From Variovorax sp. Sphag1AA (GTDB lineage: Bacteria; Pseudomonadota; Gammaproteobacteria; Burkholderiales; Burkholderiaceae_C): DNA of 64,000 nt. Positions 8,934 through 17,431 of this stretch are shown piece after piece. The notes under the pieces are model-generated. The model saw nothing but the letters and a program-made list of their open reading frames with translations. It was not told the DNA's origin and ran no database searches. The DNA lies in contig NZ_JACHYC010000004.1 of assembly GCF_014192575.1 (NCBI RefSeq), forward strand, positions 558,001 to 622,000. Direction: 5' to 3'. A program made the translations under genes and the position numbers. The number at the start of each line of letters is the position of its first letter. Within the stretch, counting starts at the first letter, position 1.

Positions 8934-10016
8934 TCAGGCACCGACGATGTCGGACAGCGCGGCCACGAGCGCCGCACATTGATCGCGCGTCCCGACCGTG
9001 ATGCGCAAATACTGCGATATGCGCGGCTGCCGGAAATGCCGCACCAAAATCGCCCGCTCGCGCAATGCGGCCGCCAGGGCGGCTGCATCGCGACCCGAGT
9101 GCCGCACGAACAGGAAGTTGGCCTGCGAAGGCAGCACATCGAAGCCGAGGTCTTCGAGTTCCAGGGCGAGGCCCTCGCGGGTGTCGATGACGTCTCTGCA
9201 TGTGCGCGCGAACCAGCGCTCGTCCTCGATCGCAGCCACCGCGCCGGCGACTGCGAGACGGTCCAGCGGGTAGGAGTTGAAGCTGTTCTTCACGCGCTGG
9301 AGGGCGTCGATGAGATGCTGCTGCCCGCAGGCGAAGCCCACGCGCAGGCCGGCAAGGGAGCGCGATTTCGAGAGGGTCTGCACGACGAGCAGGTTCGGAT
9401 ATCGGGCAATCAGCGGGATCGCGCTTTCACCGCCGAAATCGACGTAGGCCTCGTCGACGAGGACCACGCGGCCTGGTGACGCCGCCAGCAATGCCTCGAT
9501 GCGCGCCAGTGGCAACCCGATGCCGGTCGGCGCGTTCGGATTGGCGATGACGATGCCGGCGCAGCCTTGGGACGCACGCATCGCCAGCGCGCGATCGTCG
9601 ATCCGGAGTCCCTCGTCGACAGGCTGCAGTTCGCAGACGATTCCGTAGAGCTGCGCATAGACGCGGTAGAAGCTGTAGGTGACGTCCGGGATCAGCAGCG
9701 GTTCGGCTTGCTGGAAAAAGGCGAAGAAGGCATGCGCGAGGACTTCATCCGAGCCATTGCCGACGAAGACTTGCGCGGGTTCGATCCTGTGGCGAGCAGC
9801 AATCGCTTCACGCAACAGCAGGGATTCGGGATCGGGATAGAGCTCGAGCCTGCTCTCGGCCGCGCGGCGGATGGCATCGATCGCCTCGGGCGACGGCGGG
9901 TAAGGGTTCTCGTTGGTGTTGAGCTTGACCAGGTTCGCGATACGCGGCTGTTCGCCCGGCACATAGGGTTCGAGCGCCGCGATGCGCGGGCTCCAGAAGC
10001 TGGGAACGTTCGACAA
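8934..10016 (-). CDS. hisC: Histidinol-phosphate aminotransferase
   Basis: A 360-residue fold-type I PLP aminotransferase. Visible HisC marks are NENPYPPSP near 35, VGNGSDEVL near 86, NPNAPTG near 160, DEAYVDF near 190 and the PLP lysine in [14 protein letters not shown] near 215-228. It converts imidazole-acetol phosphate to histidinol phosphate. The start is a TTG with a GGGGG ribosome-binding site about 7 bases upstream. The gene follows a CobD/CbiB-like gene by 19 bases rather than other his genes. A threonine-phosphate decarboxylase role (a HisC homologue in cobalamin synthesis) is therefore worth considering, but the motifs look like true HisC. Confidence 0.88.
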   Translation of the reverse strand: MSNVPSFWSPRIAALEPYVPGEQPRIANLVKLNTNENPYPPSPEAIDAIRRAAESRLELYPDPESLLLREAIAARHRIEPAQVFVGNGSDEVLAHAFFAFFQQAEPLLIPDVTYSFYRVYAQLYGIVCELQPVDEGLRIDDRALAMRASQGCAGIVIANPNAPTGIGLPLARIEALLAASPGRVVLVDEAYVDFGGESAIPLIARYPNLLVVQTLSKSRSLAGLRVGFACGQQHLIDALQRVKNSFNSYPLDRLAVAGAVAAIEDERWFARTCRDVIDTREGLALELEDLGFDVLPSQANFLFVRHSGRDAAALAAALRERAILVRHFRQPRISQYLRITVGTRDQCAALVAALSDIVGA

Positions 10017-10035
10017 GGCACTACCCCCGGTTGAC

Positions 10036-11037
10036 TCAGCCGAGGAGCCGAGCGAGGGTCAGGAGCGCCAGCAGGACCATCCACATCACGACGGAACGCC
10101 ACACCAGGCCGACCACGCTGCGAAGATGCGCTGGCTCGGGTTCGCGTCCGGGCGTGCTGCCACTGTCGGCTTCGCGCGCGTCACCAAATGACTCGCCGGC
10201 CTGGGCGCGCGACAGCGGATCCGTTGCCGGGACGGCGCGCAAGGTGCCACCGCCGAGTCGGACATTCACTGCACCGGAAGTCGCGGCGAGGATCACGCCA
10301 TCGTTTTCATTCGGGAAGCGGCGCGCGTCGTTGCGCCAGCAGTCGATCGCCTCTTCGAAGCTGCCGACCACCGCGAAGCCCAGCGCCGTGATGCGCGCCG
10401 GCAACCAGTCGATCACCGCCCACGCGCGCTCCGCCGCTTGCTGGACCCAGATGCTCGACGGCTGCGTCGACGCGCCGTTCTTGTGCACCCAGTAACGCGC
10501 GACGAATTCGCTCATCCGGTAGAAGACTGCGCCGGCCGGGCCGAGGCCCACCGCCGCGAGAATGGAAAACCACGCCAGCACGCCGAAGACATGGCGGTGG
10601 GCGGCAATGACCGAGTGCTCGATCACGTGCCGCACGATTTCGCTGCGCGGCAGATTGATGGCATCGACGTGCTGCCAGTGCGCAAGCAGCGATCGGGCGA
10701 GCGCTTCATCGCCTTCGTCAAGCGCGTCGCGGATGCCGGTGAAGTGGTGGCTGAACTGGCGGAACCCGAGCGTGACGTAGAGGATCGCAATGCTCCAGAG
10801 CACGGCAAAAGGCAATCCCAGCGTCAGGACGAGGACCCAATGGACGGCCAGCGCGAGCACGGTTGGAACGAACACTGCAAGCGACCAGGCCACCCAGCCG
10901 TGGTGCGGTTTGCCTGCATCGAAGTTGCGGCTGGTCCAGCGCGTCCAGGCGAGCACCCCGGCATAGACGGGATTGCGGTACGCCAGCGGACGTACCTGCT
11001 CGATCAGCAATGCGCACAGGATCGCAAAGAAGCTCAT
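10036..11037 (-). CDS. CobD/CbiB-family membrane protein
   Basis: A 333-residue polytopic membrane protein related to adenosylcobinamide-phosphate synthase (CobD/CbiB). Family-like stretches include [13 protein letters not shown] near 103-115, the [32 protein letters not shown] region near 124-154 and a terminal hydrophobic helix. CbiB attaches aminopropanol phosphate to cobyric acid. Comamonadaceae carry shorter homologues of uncertain role, so B12 synthesis cannot be asserted. It lies between a Nudix hydrolase gene and hisC in one minus-strand operon. Confidence 0.75.
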   Translation of the reverse strand: MSFFAILCALLIEQVRPLAYRNPVYAGVLAWTRWTSRNFDAGKPHHGWVAWSLAVFVPTVLALAVHWVLVLTLGLPFAVLWSIAILYVTLGFRQFSHHFTGIRDALDEGDEALARSLLAHWQHVDAINLPRSEIVRHVIEHSVIAAHRHVFGVLAWFSILAAVGLGPAGAVFYRMSEFVARYWVHKNGASTQPSSIWVQQAAERAWAVIDWLPARITALGFAVVGSFEEAIDCWRNDARRFPNENDGVILAATSGAVNVRLGGGTLRAVPATDPLSRAQAGESFGDAREADSGSTPGREPEPAHLRSVVGLVWRSVVMWMVLLALLTLARLLG

Positions 11038-11080
11038 CCGTCGATGATAACGAGAGCCTTCGTCGATCCCACAGCCCTGG

Positions 11081-11797
11081 TCAGGCCGAGAGGAATCGGT
11101 AGAGGTTGCGCAGCATGCCAGCGGTGGCGCCCCATACGAAACGCTCGTTGGGGCCGTCCTGGTACGGCATCGACAGCCATTCGCGCGACCGCCGATCGTC
11201 GTCCGTCATAGTGTGGCGCCGGTGGTTGGCCGGGTTCATTAGGAAGGCAAGCGGCACTTCGAAGGCTTCGGCAACCTCGTGCGGGTTGATGGCGAGTTCA
11301 AAGTCGGGGCGCACCAGCGCCACAACCGGCGTCACGATGAACGAGGTGATGGTCGTATACGTTGGCAGCGTGCCGAGTACCTCGATGTATTCCGCCGAAA
11401 GACCAACTTCTTCCCAAGCTTCGCGCAGCGCGGCCGCGGAGATATTGGCGTCCTCCGGATCGACCCTGCCGCCGGGGAAAGCCACTTGCCCTGAATGATG
11501 GGTCAGATGCGCGGTGCGCTCCGTCAGAAGAACCGTCGGCTGCTCGCGCGTCACGATCGGCACAAGGACGGCCGCCTGAGCCGGCGGGCGATCGCTCATC
11601 TGAGGCTCGCGACGCAATTCCGGCGTCCACGCGGGCGGGGTGGCAAATCGTGCACGCAACGCACCGACGCCCAGTTGGTCAAATGCCACGGCGGCCAAGC
11701 TGGTGTCGATGGAGGACACCGGCACCTCGCGCGGATCGAACGACCTCAGAGGCGCTGGGGGCACGACGTTGATCACTTCGACGGGGGTTGCGCTCAT
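11081..11797 (-). CDS. Nudix hydrolase, CoA-pyrophosphatase (NudL) type
   Basis: A 238-residue Nudix protein. The Nudix box region GGRVDPED...ALREAWEEVGL sits at about 112-138, and the HSGQVAFPGG stretch just before it is typical of NudL-like CoA diphosphatases. An N-terminal extension of about 60 residues precedes the domain. The ATG was chosen; a TTG seven codons upstream is open and itself resembles a -35 hexamer (TTGACA). It is the first gene of a Nudix-cobD-like-hisC operon with 43- and 19-base gaps. Confidence 0.82.
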   Translation of the reverse strand: MSATPVEVINVVPPAPLRSFDPREVPVSSIDTSLAAVAFDQLGVGALRARFATPPAWTPELRREPQMSDRPPAQAAVLVPIVTREQPTVLLTERTAHLTHHSGQVAFPGGRVDPEDANISAAALREAWEEVGLSAEYIEVLGTLPTYTTITSFIVTPVVALVRPDFELAINPHEVAEAFEVPLAFLMNPANHRRHTMTDDDRRSREWLSMPYQDGPNERFVWGATAGMLRNLYRFLSA

Positions 11798-11920
11798 GGC
11801 CGGTGATGTATGTGTCAAGTGGATGGACTTTGGGAATTACAACGAATGAAACGGTGCATGTGTAGGACACGGCACCACGAAAAAATCACGATCCCCTGCT
11901 CGAATGGAGACCCCAAAAGC

Positions 11921-11948
11921 AAAAAGCCGCCTCGATTGGCGGCTTTTT
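11921..11948 (-). terminator. Intrinsic terminator after rplS
   Basis: GCCGCC and GGCGGC (11926-11931 with 11938-11943) form a 6-bp stem with A5 and T5 runs on either side that extend the pairing. It lies 20 bases past the rplS stop and ends the ribosomal operon. The divergently oriented Nudix operon starts on its other side. Confidence 0.85.
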
Positions 11949-11968
11949 GCATGACAAGGAGAGGCCTC

Positions 11969-12346
11969 TTATTGAGCGGCCGCTGCCGACTTGCCGGGCA
12001 GCTTTTCCTTGATGCGAGCCGAACGGCCGCTGCGGTCACGCAGGTAGTACAGCTTGGCGCGACGGACGTCACCGCGGCGCTTGACTTCGATACCGGCGAT
12101 CAGCGGGCTGTAGGTCTGGAACGTACGCTCCACGCCTTCGCCGCTGGAGATCTTGCGGACGGTGAAGCCGCTGTTGAGGCCGCGATTGCGCTTGGCGATC
12201 ACGACGCCTTCGTAGGCCTGCACACGCTTGCGGTTGCCTTCGACGACGTTCACGCTGACGATGACGGTGTCACCAGGCGAGAACTCGGGGATCTTCTTGC
12301 CGAGGCGGGCGATTTCTTCCTGCTCGAGGGTCTGGATGAGATTCAT
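11969..12346 (-). CDS. rplS: 50S ribosomal protein L19
   Basis: A 125-residue L19, with the typical opening [12 protein letters not shown] and internal [30 protein letters not shown] and [17 protein letters not shown]19 sits at the 30S-50S interface. The C-terminal [11 protein letters not shown] is a short extension. It is the last gene of the rpsP-rimM-trmD-rplS operon. The 100-base gap after trmD is the longest in the operon and could hold an internal promoter. A strong terminator follows. Confidence 0.98.
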   Translation of the reverse strand: MNLIQTLEQEEIARLGKKIPEFSPGDTVIVSVNVVEGNRKRVQAYEGVVIAKRNRGLNSGFTVRKISSGEGVERTFQTYSPLIAGIEVKRRGDVRRAKLYYLRDRSGRSARIKEKLPGKSAAAAQ

Positions 12347-12446
12347 GATTTCCTGATTTCGATCGTGCCCACGCTACACAAAAGGCGTCTTTTGAAGCAC
12401 CTGATAGATGCCGACGCGGCCGGGCAGAGGATCGGAGAACCCGAGA

Positions 12447-13193
12447 TTATAGCTTTTTCTTGAGCACGGCTTCATCTGCCGCACTGAGGCGCCCCGCCCG
12501 ACGGGCAGCTTCGATGAGATCCGGCCGCTTTTGCGCCGTAATGGCGAGCCGCTGGTCTCGTCGCCAGCGTTCGATCTGAAGATGATGGCCCGACATCAAC
12601 ACGGCCGGCACACCCTCTCCATTCCATTGCTCTGGCCGCGTGTAGTGAGGGCAGTCAAGCAGCCCGTCGAGCGCGGGATTGAAACTGTCCTGCACATGGC
12701 TCGCCTCATCGCCGAGCACCCCTGGCTGCAGCCGCGCAATCGAGTCGAGGAAAGCCATGGCAGCAATCTCGCCGCCGGACAGCACGAAATCACCGAGGCT
12801 GATCTGGTGCGTGACCCTCGCATCGATGAAGCGTTGATCGATGCCCTCGTAGCGGCCGCATACCAGCACGGCACCGTCGCCGCCGGACCATTGTTCGACC
12901 GCCTCATGGCGCAGCGCTTCGCCAATAGGCGAAAAGAGGACGACAGGCGCCGCGGCGCCCCGTGCAGCTAGCACAGCATCGAGACACGCCGACAGCGGCT
13001 GCGCCAGCATGACCATGCCGGGACCGCCGCCAAACGGCCGATCGTCGACGCGCCGGTAGTTCCCGTCCGCATAGTCGCGTGGATTCCAGAGCACCACCTC
13101 GACCTGCTTCGACTCGAAGGCGCGACGCGTCACGCCACTGGTCAGAAGTGGCGCGAACAGTTCGGGAAACAGGGTGATGACGTCGAAGCGCAT
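12447..13193 (-). CDS. trmD: tRNA (guanine-N1)-methyltransferase
   Basis: A 248-residue SPOUT methyltransferase that makes m1G37 in tRNAs and prevents +1 frameshifting. It starts MRFDVITLFPELF. The trefoil-knot SAM site is visible in ISLGDFVLSGGEIAAMAFLD near 150-170, preceded by CGRYEGIDQRF near 131-141. Length matches the E. coli enzyme (255). It lies 24 bases after rimM, in the canonical order. Confidence 0.97.
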   Translation of the reverse strand: MRFDVITLFPELFAPLLTSGVTRRAFESKQVEVVLWNPRDYADGNYRRVDDRPFGGGPGMVMLAQPLSACLDAVLAARGAAAPVVLFSPIGEALRHEAVEQWSGGDGAVLVCGRYEGIDQRFIDARVTHQISLGDFVLSGGEIAAMAFLDSIARLQPGVLGDEASHVQDSFNPALDGLLDCPHYTRPEQWNGEGVPAVLMSGHHLQIERWRRDQRLAITAQKRPDLIEAARRAGRLSAADEAVLKKKL

Positions 13194-13217
13194 GACGGCG
13201 CCGGCCTGCAGCCTCGG

Positions 13218-13772
13218 TCAGTAGTCGGGCTGCCAGTCGACCGTGATCACGCGGCCGGCAAGGTCCACCTTATCGATGAACGCCGAAACGAAAGGCACCA
13301 TGCGCTCGACGGGCTTGCCGCTTTCCTGCGCATCAAGGACCAGCGTGGTCTGGGGACCGGACGCGAGCAATTCGCGGACTGTGCCAAGCGAAACGCCTTC
13401 CCGGTTGACGACAGTGAGGCCGATCAGATCGACCCAGTAGTACTCGTCATCGCCTGCGGTGGGGAAGCTCGATCGGGGGATGAAGACCCGCGCGCCGCGC
13501 AAGGCCTCGGCCGCGTTGCGGTCAGGCACCTCTTCAGACGAGGCGACGATGCAGTCGGAATGTTCCTTGGCTTCGCGGATCGGAAGCCGGAACGCGCGGC
13601 CTGCCGGAGAGCCTGGCGGCTGCAGGAACCAGCGCTTGGAAGAAAAAAGCGCCTCGGGCTCGGCGCTGTGGGGCAAGACCTTGAACCAGCCCTTGATGCC
13701 CCAGGCGTCGGCGATGCGCGCCACTTCGATCGCATCCGCCGGCAATTCGGCGGCTTCGAGTGTGGGCAGCAT
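13218..13772 (-). CDS. rimM: Ribosome maturation factor RimM
   Basis: A 184-residue 16S rRNA processing factor. The N-terminal domain contains ARIADAWGIKGWFKVLPHS near 18-36. The C-terminal PRC-barrel contains YYWVDLIGLTVVNREGVSLG near 112-131, ending in VITVDWQPDY. RimM binds S19 and helps assemble the 30S head. The ATG after a 14-base gap from rpsP was chosen; the long open frame upstream is out-of-frame rpsP sequence. The segment from 55 to 85 carries a family-variable insertion. Confidence 0.95.
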   Translation of the reverse strand: MLPTLEAAELPADAIEVARIADAWGIKGWFKVLPHSAEPEALFSSKRWFLQPPGSPAGRAFRLPIREAKEHSDCIVASSEEVPDRNAAEALRGARVFIPRSSFPTAGDDEYYWVDLIGLTVVNREGVSLGTVRELLASGPQTTLVLDAQESGKPVERMVPFVSAFIDKVDLAGRVITVDWQPDY

Positions 13773-13786
13773 CGCCGGGCAGCGGC

Positions 13787-14050
13787 TTAGGCAGCCGCCT
13801 TGGGAGCGGCTGCAGCCGCTTGCTTGATCAGGCGCAGGACGGTGAGCGACGGTTGTGCGCCAACGCCCTTCCAGTAGGCGAGGCGATCCTGAGCGATGCG
13901 GATGCTTTCCTCGTTTTCCTTGGCGGTCGGGTTGTAGAAGCCCAGGCGCTCGATGAAGCGGCCATCGCGACGCTCGCGCTTGTCCGACACGACGATATTG
14001 AAGAACGGACGGCCCTTGGAGCCGCCGCGGGAGAGTCGAATAACGACCAT
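13787..14050 (-). CDS. rpsP: 30S ribosomal protein S16
   Basis: An 87-residue S16, starting [21 protein letters not shown] with [14 protein letters not shown] near 28-41, needed for 30S assembly. It is the promoter-proximal gene of the ribosomal operon. The 168-base region to the divergent acetyltransferase gene should hold its promoter. The Ala/Lys-rich C-terminus is normal for the group. Confidence 0.98.
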   Translation of the reverse strand: MVVIRLSRGGSKGRPFFNIVVSDKRERRDGRFIERLGFYNPTAKENEESIRIAQDRLAYWKGVGAQPSLTVLRLIKQAAAAAPKAAA

Positions 14051-14218
14051 GATTTATCCTTCGGGTGGTGCGGCAAACCTGTTCCAAGGCTCGCCCACAA
14101 TGTTCTTCCAGCGTCGAGACACGCGACATGGCCACCCGGCCAGCGACACGCTGAAAAGCCCTCGATTATAGCCCGTACCAGCTTTTCCCCCACACCTGGC
14201 AGCGCCAGGACGTACCAA

Positions 14219-14740
14219 ATGACCAACATCCGCCCCAGCCGCGACGAAGACGTCGAGGCCATCACCGCCATCTACGCCCACCACGTTCTGCACGGAACGG
14301 GGACCTTCGAGACCGATCCGCCGAGCGCAGCGGACATGGCGGCACGACGAACAGACGTGCTTTCCAAGAAGCTCCCCTACCTCGTCGCAGAGCAAGGTGG
14401 TGAGGTCCTCGGCTTCGCGTACTGCAACTGGTTCAAGCCGCGCCCGGCCTATCGCTTCTCCGCAGAGGATTCCATCTACCTGGCCAACAGCGCCCGCGGT
14501 CAAGGGCTCGGTTCGAAGCTGCTTGATGCCCTCTCGCAGGCTGCCGAAACGGTCGGCGTGCGCAAGCTCATTGCAGTCATAGGCGACTCCGCAAACGCCG
14601 GCTCGATCGGGGTGCACCGCGCGCAAGGCTTCACCCATGTCGGCATCCTGAAGGACTGCGGCTGGAAGTTCGGCGAGTGGCGCGACGTCGTCCTGATGGA
14701 GAAGGTCCTGGGCGCAGGCAGCTCGACCAAGCCGGAATGA
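14219..14740 (+). CDS. GNAT-family N-acetyltransferase, phosphinothricin/methionine-sulfoximine type
   Basis: A 173-residue GNAT enzyme of the Pat/MnaT-like group, which acetylates phosphinothricin, methionine sulfoximine or related amino acids. It shows IRPSRDEDVEAITAIYAHHV near 4-23, the FETDPPS substrate-side loop, and the acetyl-CoA motif region ARGQGLGSKLLDAL near 97-110 (Q/RxxGxG/A). It ends with the typical GFTHVGILKDCGWKFGEWRDVVLMEK. The start ATG follows the divergent rpsP promoter. Its stop overlaps the next start (ATGA). Confidence 0.88.
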   Translation: MTNIRPSRDEDVEAITAIYAHHVLHGTGTFETDPPSAADMAARRTDVLSKKLPYLVAEQGGEVLGFAYCNWFKPRPAYRFSAEDSIYLANSARGQGLGSKLLDALSQAAETVGVRKLIAVIGDSANAGSIGVHRAQGFTHVGILKDCGWKFGEWRDVVLMEKVLGAGSSTKPE

Positions 14741-15189
14741 AAAACAAGACTGTAGCCGCGTGGCTGGCCTTCCTGGGCGGGCCGCTCGGCCTGCATTGCT
14801 TCTATCTGCGCGGCTTTTCAAGCACCCTCGGATGGCTGCTGCCGATCCCGACAGCGATCGGCCTGTACGGCATCGAGCGAGCGCGGATGTACGGATTGGA
14901 TGACGGGTTGAGCTGGGCGCTCATTCCCTTCCTCGGATTCACCATCTCGGGTTGCGCATTGACGGCCATCGTCTACGGCCTCATGTCGCCCGAGAAATGG
15001 AATGCGCGCTACAACGCCGGCAGGGCCTCGGCCGCAGAATCGACCTCCGGGCACACGAGCTGGCTCACCATTGGCGCCGTCATCCTCGCCCTGCTTGTCG
15101 GCAGCACGGTGCTGATGGCGAGCCTGGCGTTCAGCATCCAGCGTTATTTCGAGCACGAGATCGAAGCGGGCCGCAAGATCTCGCAATAG
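14737..15189 (+). CDS. Small membrane protein with a TM2-like N-terminus
   Basis: A 150-residue membrane protein with about four hydrophobic segments (about 7-25, 29-45, 60-85 and 105-130). The N-terminal LAFLGGPLGLHCFYLRG resembles the first half of a TM2 domain. Function is unknown. The overlap with the acetyltransferase stop (ATGA) indicates coupled translation. It converges on the phosphate transporter gene. Confidence 0.75.
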   Translation: MKNKTVAAWLAFLGGPLGLHCFYLRGFSSTLGWLLPIPTAIGLYGIERARMYGLDDGLSWALIPFLGFTISGCALTAIVYGLMSPEKWNARYNAGRASAAESTSGHTSWLTIGAVILALLVGSTVLMASLAFSIQRYFEHEIEAGRKISQ

Positions 15190-15208
15190 CGTGTAGCGAG
15201 CGTCGGCG

Positions 15209-16219
15209 TCAGAGAATCTGCATGCCGACCCAGTAGGCAATCGCGGCGACGAAGGCCGACGCCGGAATCGTCAGGATCCAGGCCCACACGATGTTGCCCG
15301 CGACGCCCCAGCGAACGGCGCTGGCTCGCTGAGTCGAGCCCACGCCGACGATGGCGCCGGTGATCGTGTGCGTGGTCGAAACCGGAATGCCGAGCGCGGT
15401 CGCAAGAAATAGCGTCAACGCGCCCCCAGTCTCGGCACAGAACCCGCCCACGGGCTTGAGCTTGGTGATCTTCTGGCCCATCGTCTTCACGATGCGCCAT
15501 CCGCCGAACATCGTGCCGAGCGAGATGGCCGTGTAGCAGATGACGATCGTCCACGTTGGCGGGACAGTCGCATCGGCCGCAGCGTAGCCAGTGGCGATCA
15601 GAAGCATCCAGATGATGCCGATGGTCTTCTGCGCATCGTTGCCACCATGGCCGAGGCTGTACGCGCCTGCGGAGACCAGTTGCAGCCGCCGGAACCAGCT
15701 GTCGATACGCGACGGCGTTGAGTGCCTGAACAACCAGGCGACCGCCACCATCATGAGCGAGCCCAGCATGAATCCCAGCAAGGGCGAAACGAAGATGAAC
15801 GCGACCGTCTTCCAGATGCCCCCTGCAATCAGCGCCCCGACGCCGGCCTTGGCGATTACTGCGCCTACGATGCCTCCGATAAGCGCGTGCGAGGAACTAC
15901 TGGGAATGCCGTAGTACCAGGTCACCAGATTCCAGGTAATCGCCCCCACCAGTGCGCCGAACACCACGTGCACGTCGACCACCTCCGGCTGCGCGATCCC
16001 CTTGCCGATCGTCGCGGCCACGCTCAGATGGAAGACGAAGACCGCGATCAGATTGAAGAAGGCCGCGAAGATCACCGCCTGACCGGGCCGGAGCACGCCG
16101 GTCGACACCACGGTGGCGATCGAATTCGCCGCGTCGTGGAAGCCGTTCATGAAGTCGAAGAGGATGGCCAGCGCGACCAGCAGCACGACCACCCAGAGGG
16201 CGACTTGAGCCGTTGCCAT
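15209..16219 (-). CDS. Low-affinity inorganic phosphate transporter, PiT family
   Basis: A 336-residue polytopic carrier of the PiT (PF01384) family, importing phosphate with a divalent metal. Two inverted family repeats are visible: GFHDAANSIATVV near 26-38 with GIPSSSSHALIGG near 103-115, and GGNDAQKTIGI near 195-205 with GIPVSTTHTITGA near 277-289. It is shorter than E. coli PitA (499) but normal for the Pit form paired with a DUF47 protein. It follows the DUF47 gene by 13 bases, which forms the usual two-gene operon. Confidence 0.93.
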   Translation of the reverse strand: MATAQVALWVVVLLVALAILFDFMNGFHDAANSIATVVSTGVLRPGQAVIFAAFFNLIAVFVFHLSVAATIGKGIAQPEVVDVHVVFGALVGAITWNLVTWYYGIPSSSSHALIGGIVGAVIAKAGVGALIAGGIWKTVAFIFVSPLLGFMLGSLMMVAVAWLFRHSTPSRIDSWFRRLQLVSAGAYSLGHGGNDAQKTIGIIWMLLIATGYAAADATVPPTWTIVICYTAISLGTMFGGWRIVKTMGQKITKLKPVGGFCAETGGALTLFLATALGIPVSTTHTITGAIVGVGSTQRASAVRWGVAGNIVWAWILTIPASAFVAAIAYWVGMQIL

Positions 16220-16232
16220 TCGAAACCCGCGG

Positions 16233-16877
16233 TCAGGAGTTCTCGAGGACGATGCCCTCGATCACGTTGGCGACGTCCTCGCACTTGTCGGTGATCGTCT
16301 CGAGCAGCTCATAGATGGCCTTGAGCTTGATGACCTCGCGCACATCGGGCTCCTCGCGGAAGAGCTTGCTCATGGCGCTGCGCATCACGCGATCGGCATC
16401 CGACTCCAGCCGGTCGATTTCCTCGCAGGTCTTGAGCGTGGCCTCAGCGGTCACGGGATCCGTGATCTTGCCGAGAAACTCGACGGCGTCCTTTACCCGC
16501 TCGCAGCACTTCACACTGAGCGTGGTCAGGCGCGTGATTTCCTCTGTCATGTGCCGCACGTCGTACAGCGCCATGGTTTCGGCGGAGTCCTGGATCAGGT
16601 CGGCCACGTCATCCATGGTGTTGATGAGCTTGTGGATCTGCTCGCGGTCGATCGGCGTGATGAACGTCTTGTGGATCAGCCGGTTGACGTCGTGGGTGAC
16701 CCGGTCCGCGGCACGCTCGGCGTTGTCGACATCGCGGTTGTACTGCTCGCGCAGGTGCAGGTCGTTGTAGTTGGCGACCAGGTGTTCAAACGCGCGTGCG
16801 GCTTCGACGATGCGGTCGGCATGCTGATTGAACATCTCGAAAAAATTCCCCTCCCGGGGCAGCAGCTTGCCGAACAT
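16233..16877 (-). CDS. DUF47 (PhoU-like) accessory protein of the phosphate transporter
   Basis: A 214-residue all-helical PhoU-like protein of the DUF47 family (PF01865), opening MFGKLLPREGNFFEMFNQHADRIVEAA and rich in E/D-x-x-x-D metal-binding patterns (for example MDDVADLIQDSAETMALYD). DUF47 proteins are regularly encoded beside PiT transporters and are thought to modulate them. It is upstream of the transporter in the same operon. Confidence 0.92.
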   Translation of the reverse strand: MFGKLLPREGNFFEMFNQHADRIVEAARAFEHLVANYNDLHLREQYNRDVDNAERAADRVTHDVNRLIHKTFITPIDREQIHKLINTMDDVADLIQDSAETMALYDVRHMTEEITRLTTLSVKCCERVKDAVEFLGKITDPVTAEATLKTCEEIDRLESDADRVMRSAMSKLFREEPDVREVIKLKAIYELLETITDKCEDVANVIEGIVLENS

Positions 16878-16972
16878 GGCGCTCTCCTGAGTTCGCGGCC
16901 GTCACAGCACTTTTGTGTGACACCTTCGTGAAAAAACCGCGCAAGTGTAATGGGCGGGCCCGGATACCGCTC

Positions 16973-17431
16973 TCAGAGCCGCTCTATGCGCTGGTCGGCG
17001 ACGTGGCGCAACTGGTCCTGCGTAACGCGATCCGGCGCGATCTCGGCAAGCGGAAGCAAGACGAAGGCACGCTCGGAAATACGCGGATGCGGAAGCTTCA
17101 ATGCCTCCGTCGCCATCACCGCGTCGCCGTGAAAAAGCAAGTCGAGGTCGAGGGTTCGTGGCGCATTCCGGTACGGTCGCTCACGGCCCGCGCCAAGCTC
17201 CAGACGCTGAAGTTCGCGCAGCAACGCCTCCGGCTCCAACCCCGTTTCGAGCTCGACCACGGCGTTGATGAAATCCGGCCCAGTCGCATCGACGGGCGCG
17301 CTGCGGTAAAGCGACGAGTGCGCGACGACGCGCGTTTCAGGCAAGGTGCCTAGGTCCGCCATGGCGCGCAGCACTGCTGCACGTGCATCGCCGAGGTTCG
17401 CGCCGATCGCGACGTGCGCGCGATTGGTCAT
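16973..17431 (-). CDS. folK: 2-amino-4-hydroxy-6-hydroxymethyldihydropteridine pyrophosphokinase
   Basis: A 152-residue HPPK, transferring pyrophosphate from ATP to hydroxymethyldihydropterin in folate synthesis. It shows AIGANLGD near 8-15, the S-S-L-Y-R-S-A-P-V strand near 39-48, and the RTLDLDLLFHGD motif with metal-binding aspartates near 92-103, followed by LPHPRISERAFVLLPLAEIAP. The start overlaps the pcnB stop (ATGA). The order hda-pcnB-folK fits the pcnB-folK pairing of proteobacteria. Confidence 0.96.
   Translation of the reverse strand: MTNRAHVAIGANLGDARAAVLRAMADLGTLPETRVVAHSSLYRSAPVDATGPDFINAVVELETGLEPEALLRELQRLELGAGRERPYRNAPRTLDLDLLFHGDAVMATEALKLPHPRISERAFVLLPLAEIAPDRVTQDQLRHVADQRIERL

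Noticed and set aside
8934..10016. hisC as cobalamin threonine-phosphate decarboxylase
   Set aside because: [17 protein letters not shown] and the PLP-lysine context match HisC; only the neighbour argues otherwise.
11795..11820. TTGACA next to the Nudix start as a -35 box
   Set aside because: No -10 element stands at the right distance, and the hexamer overlaps the coding start.
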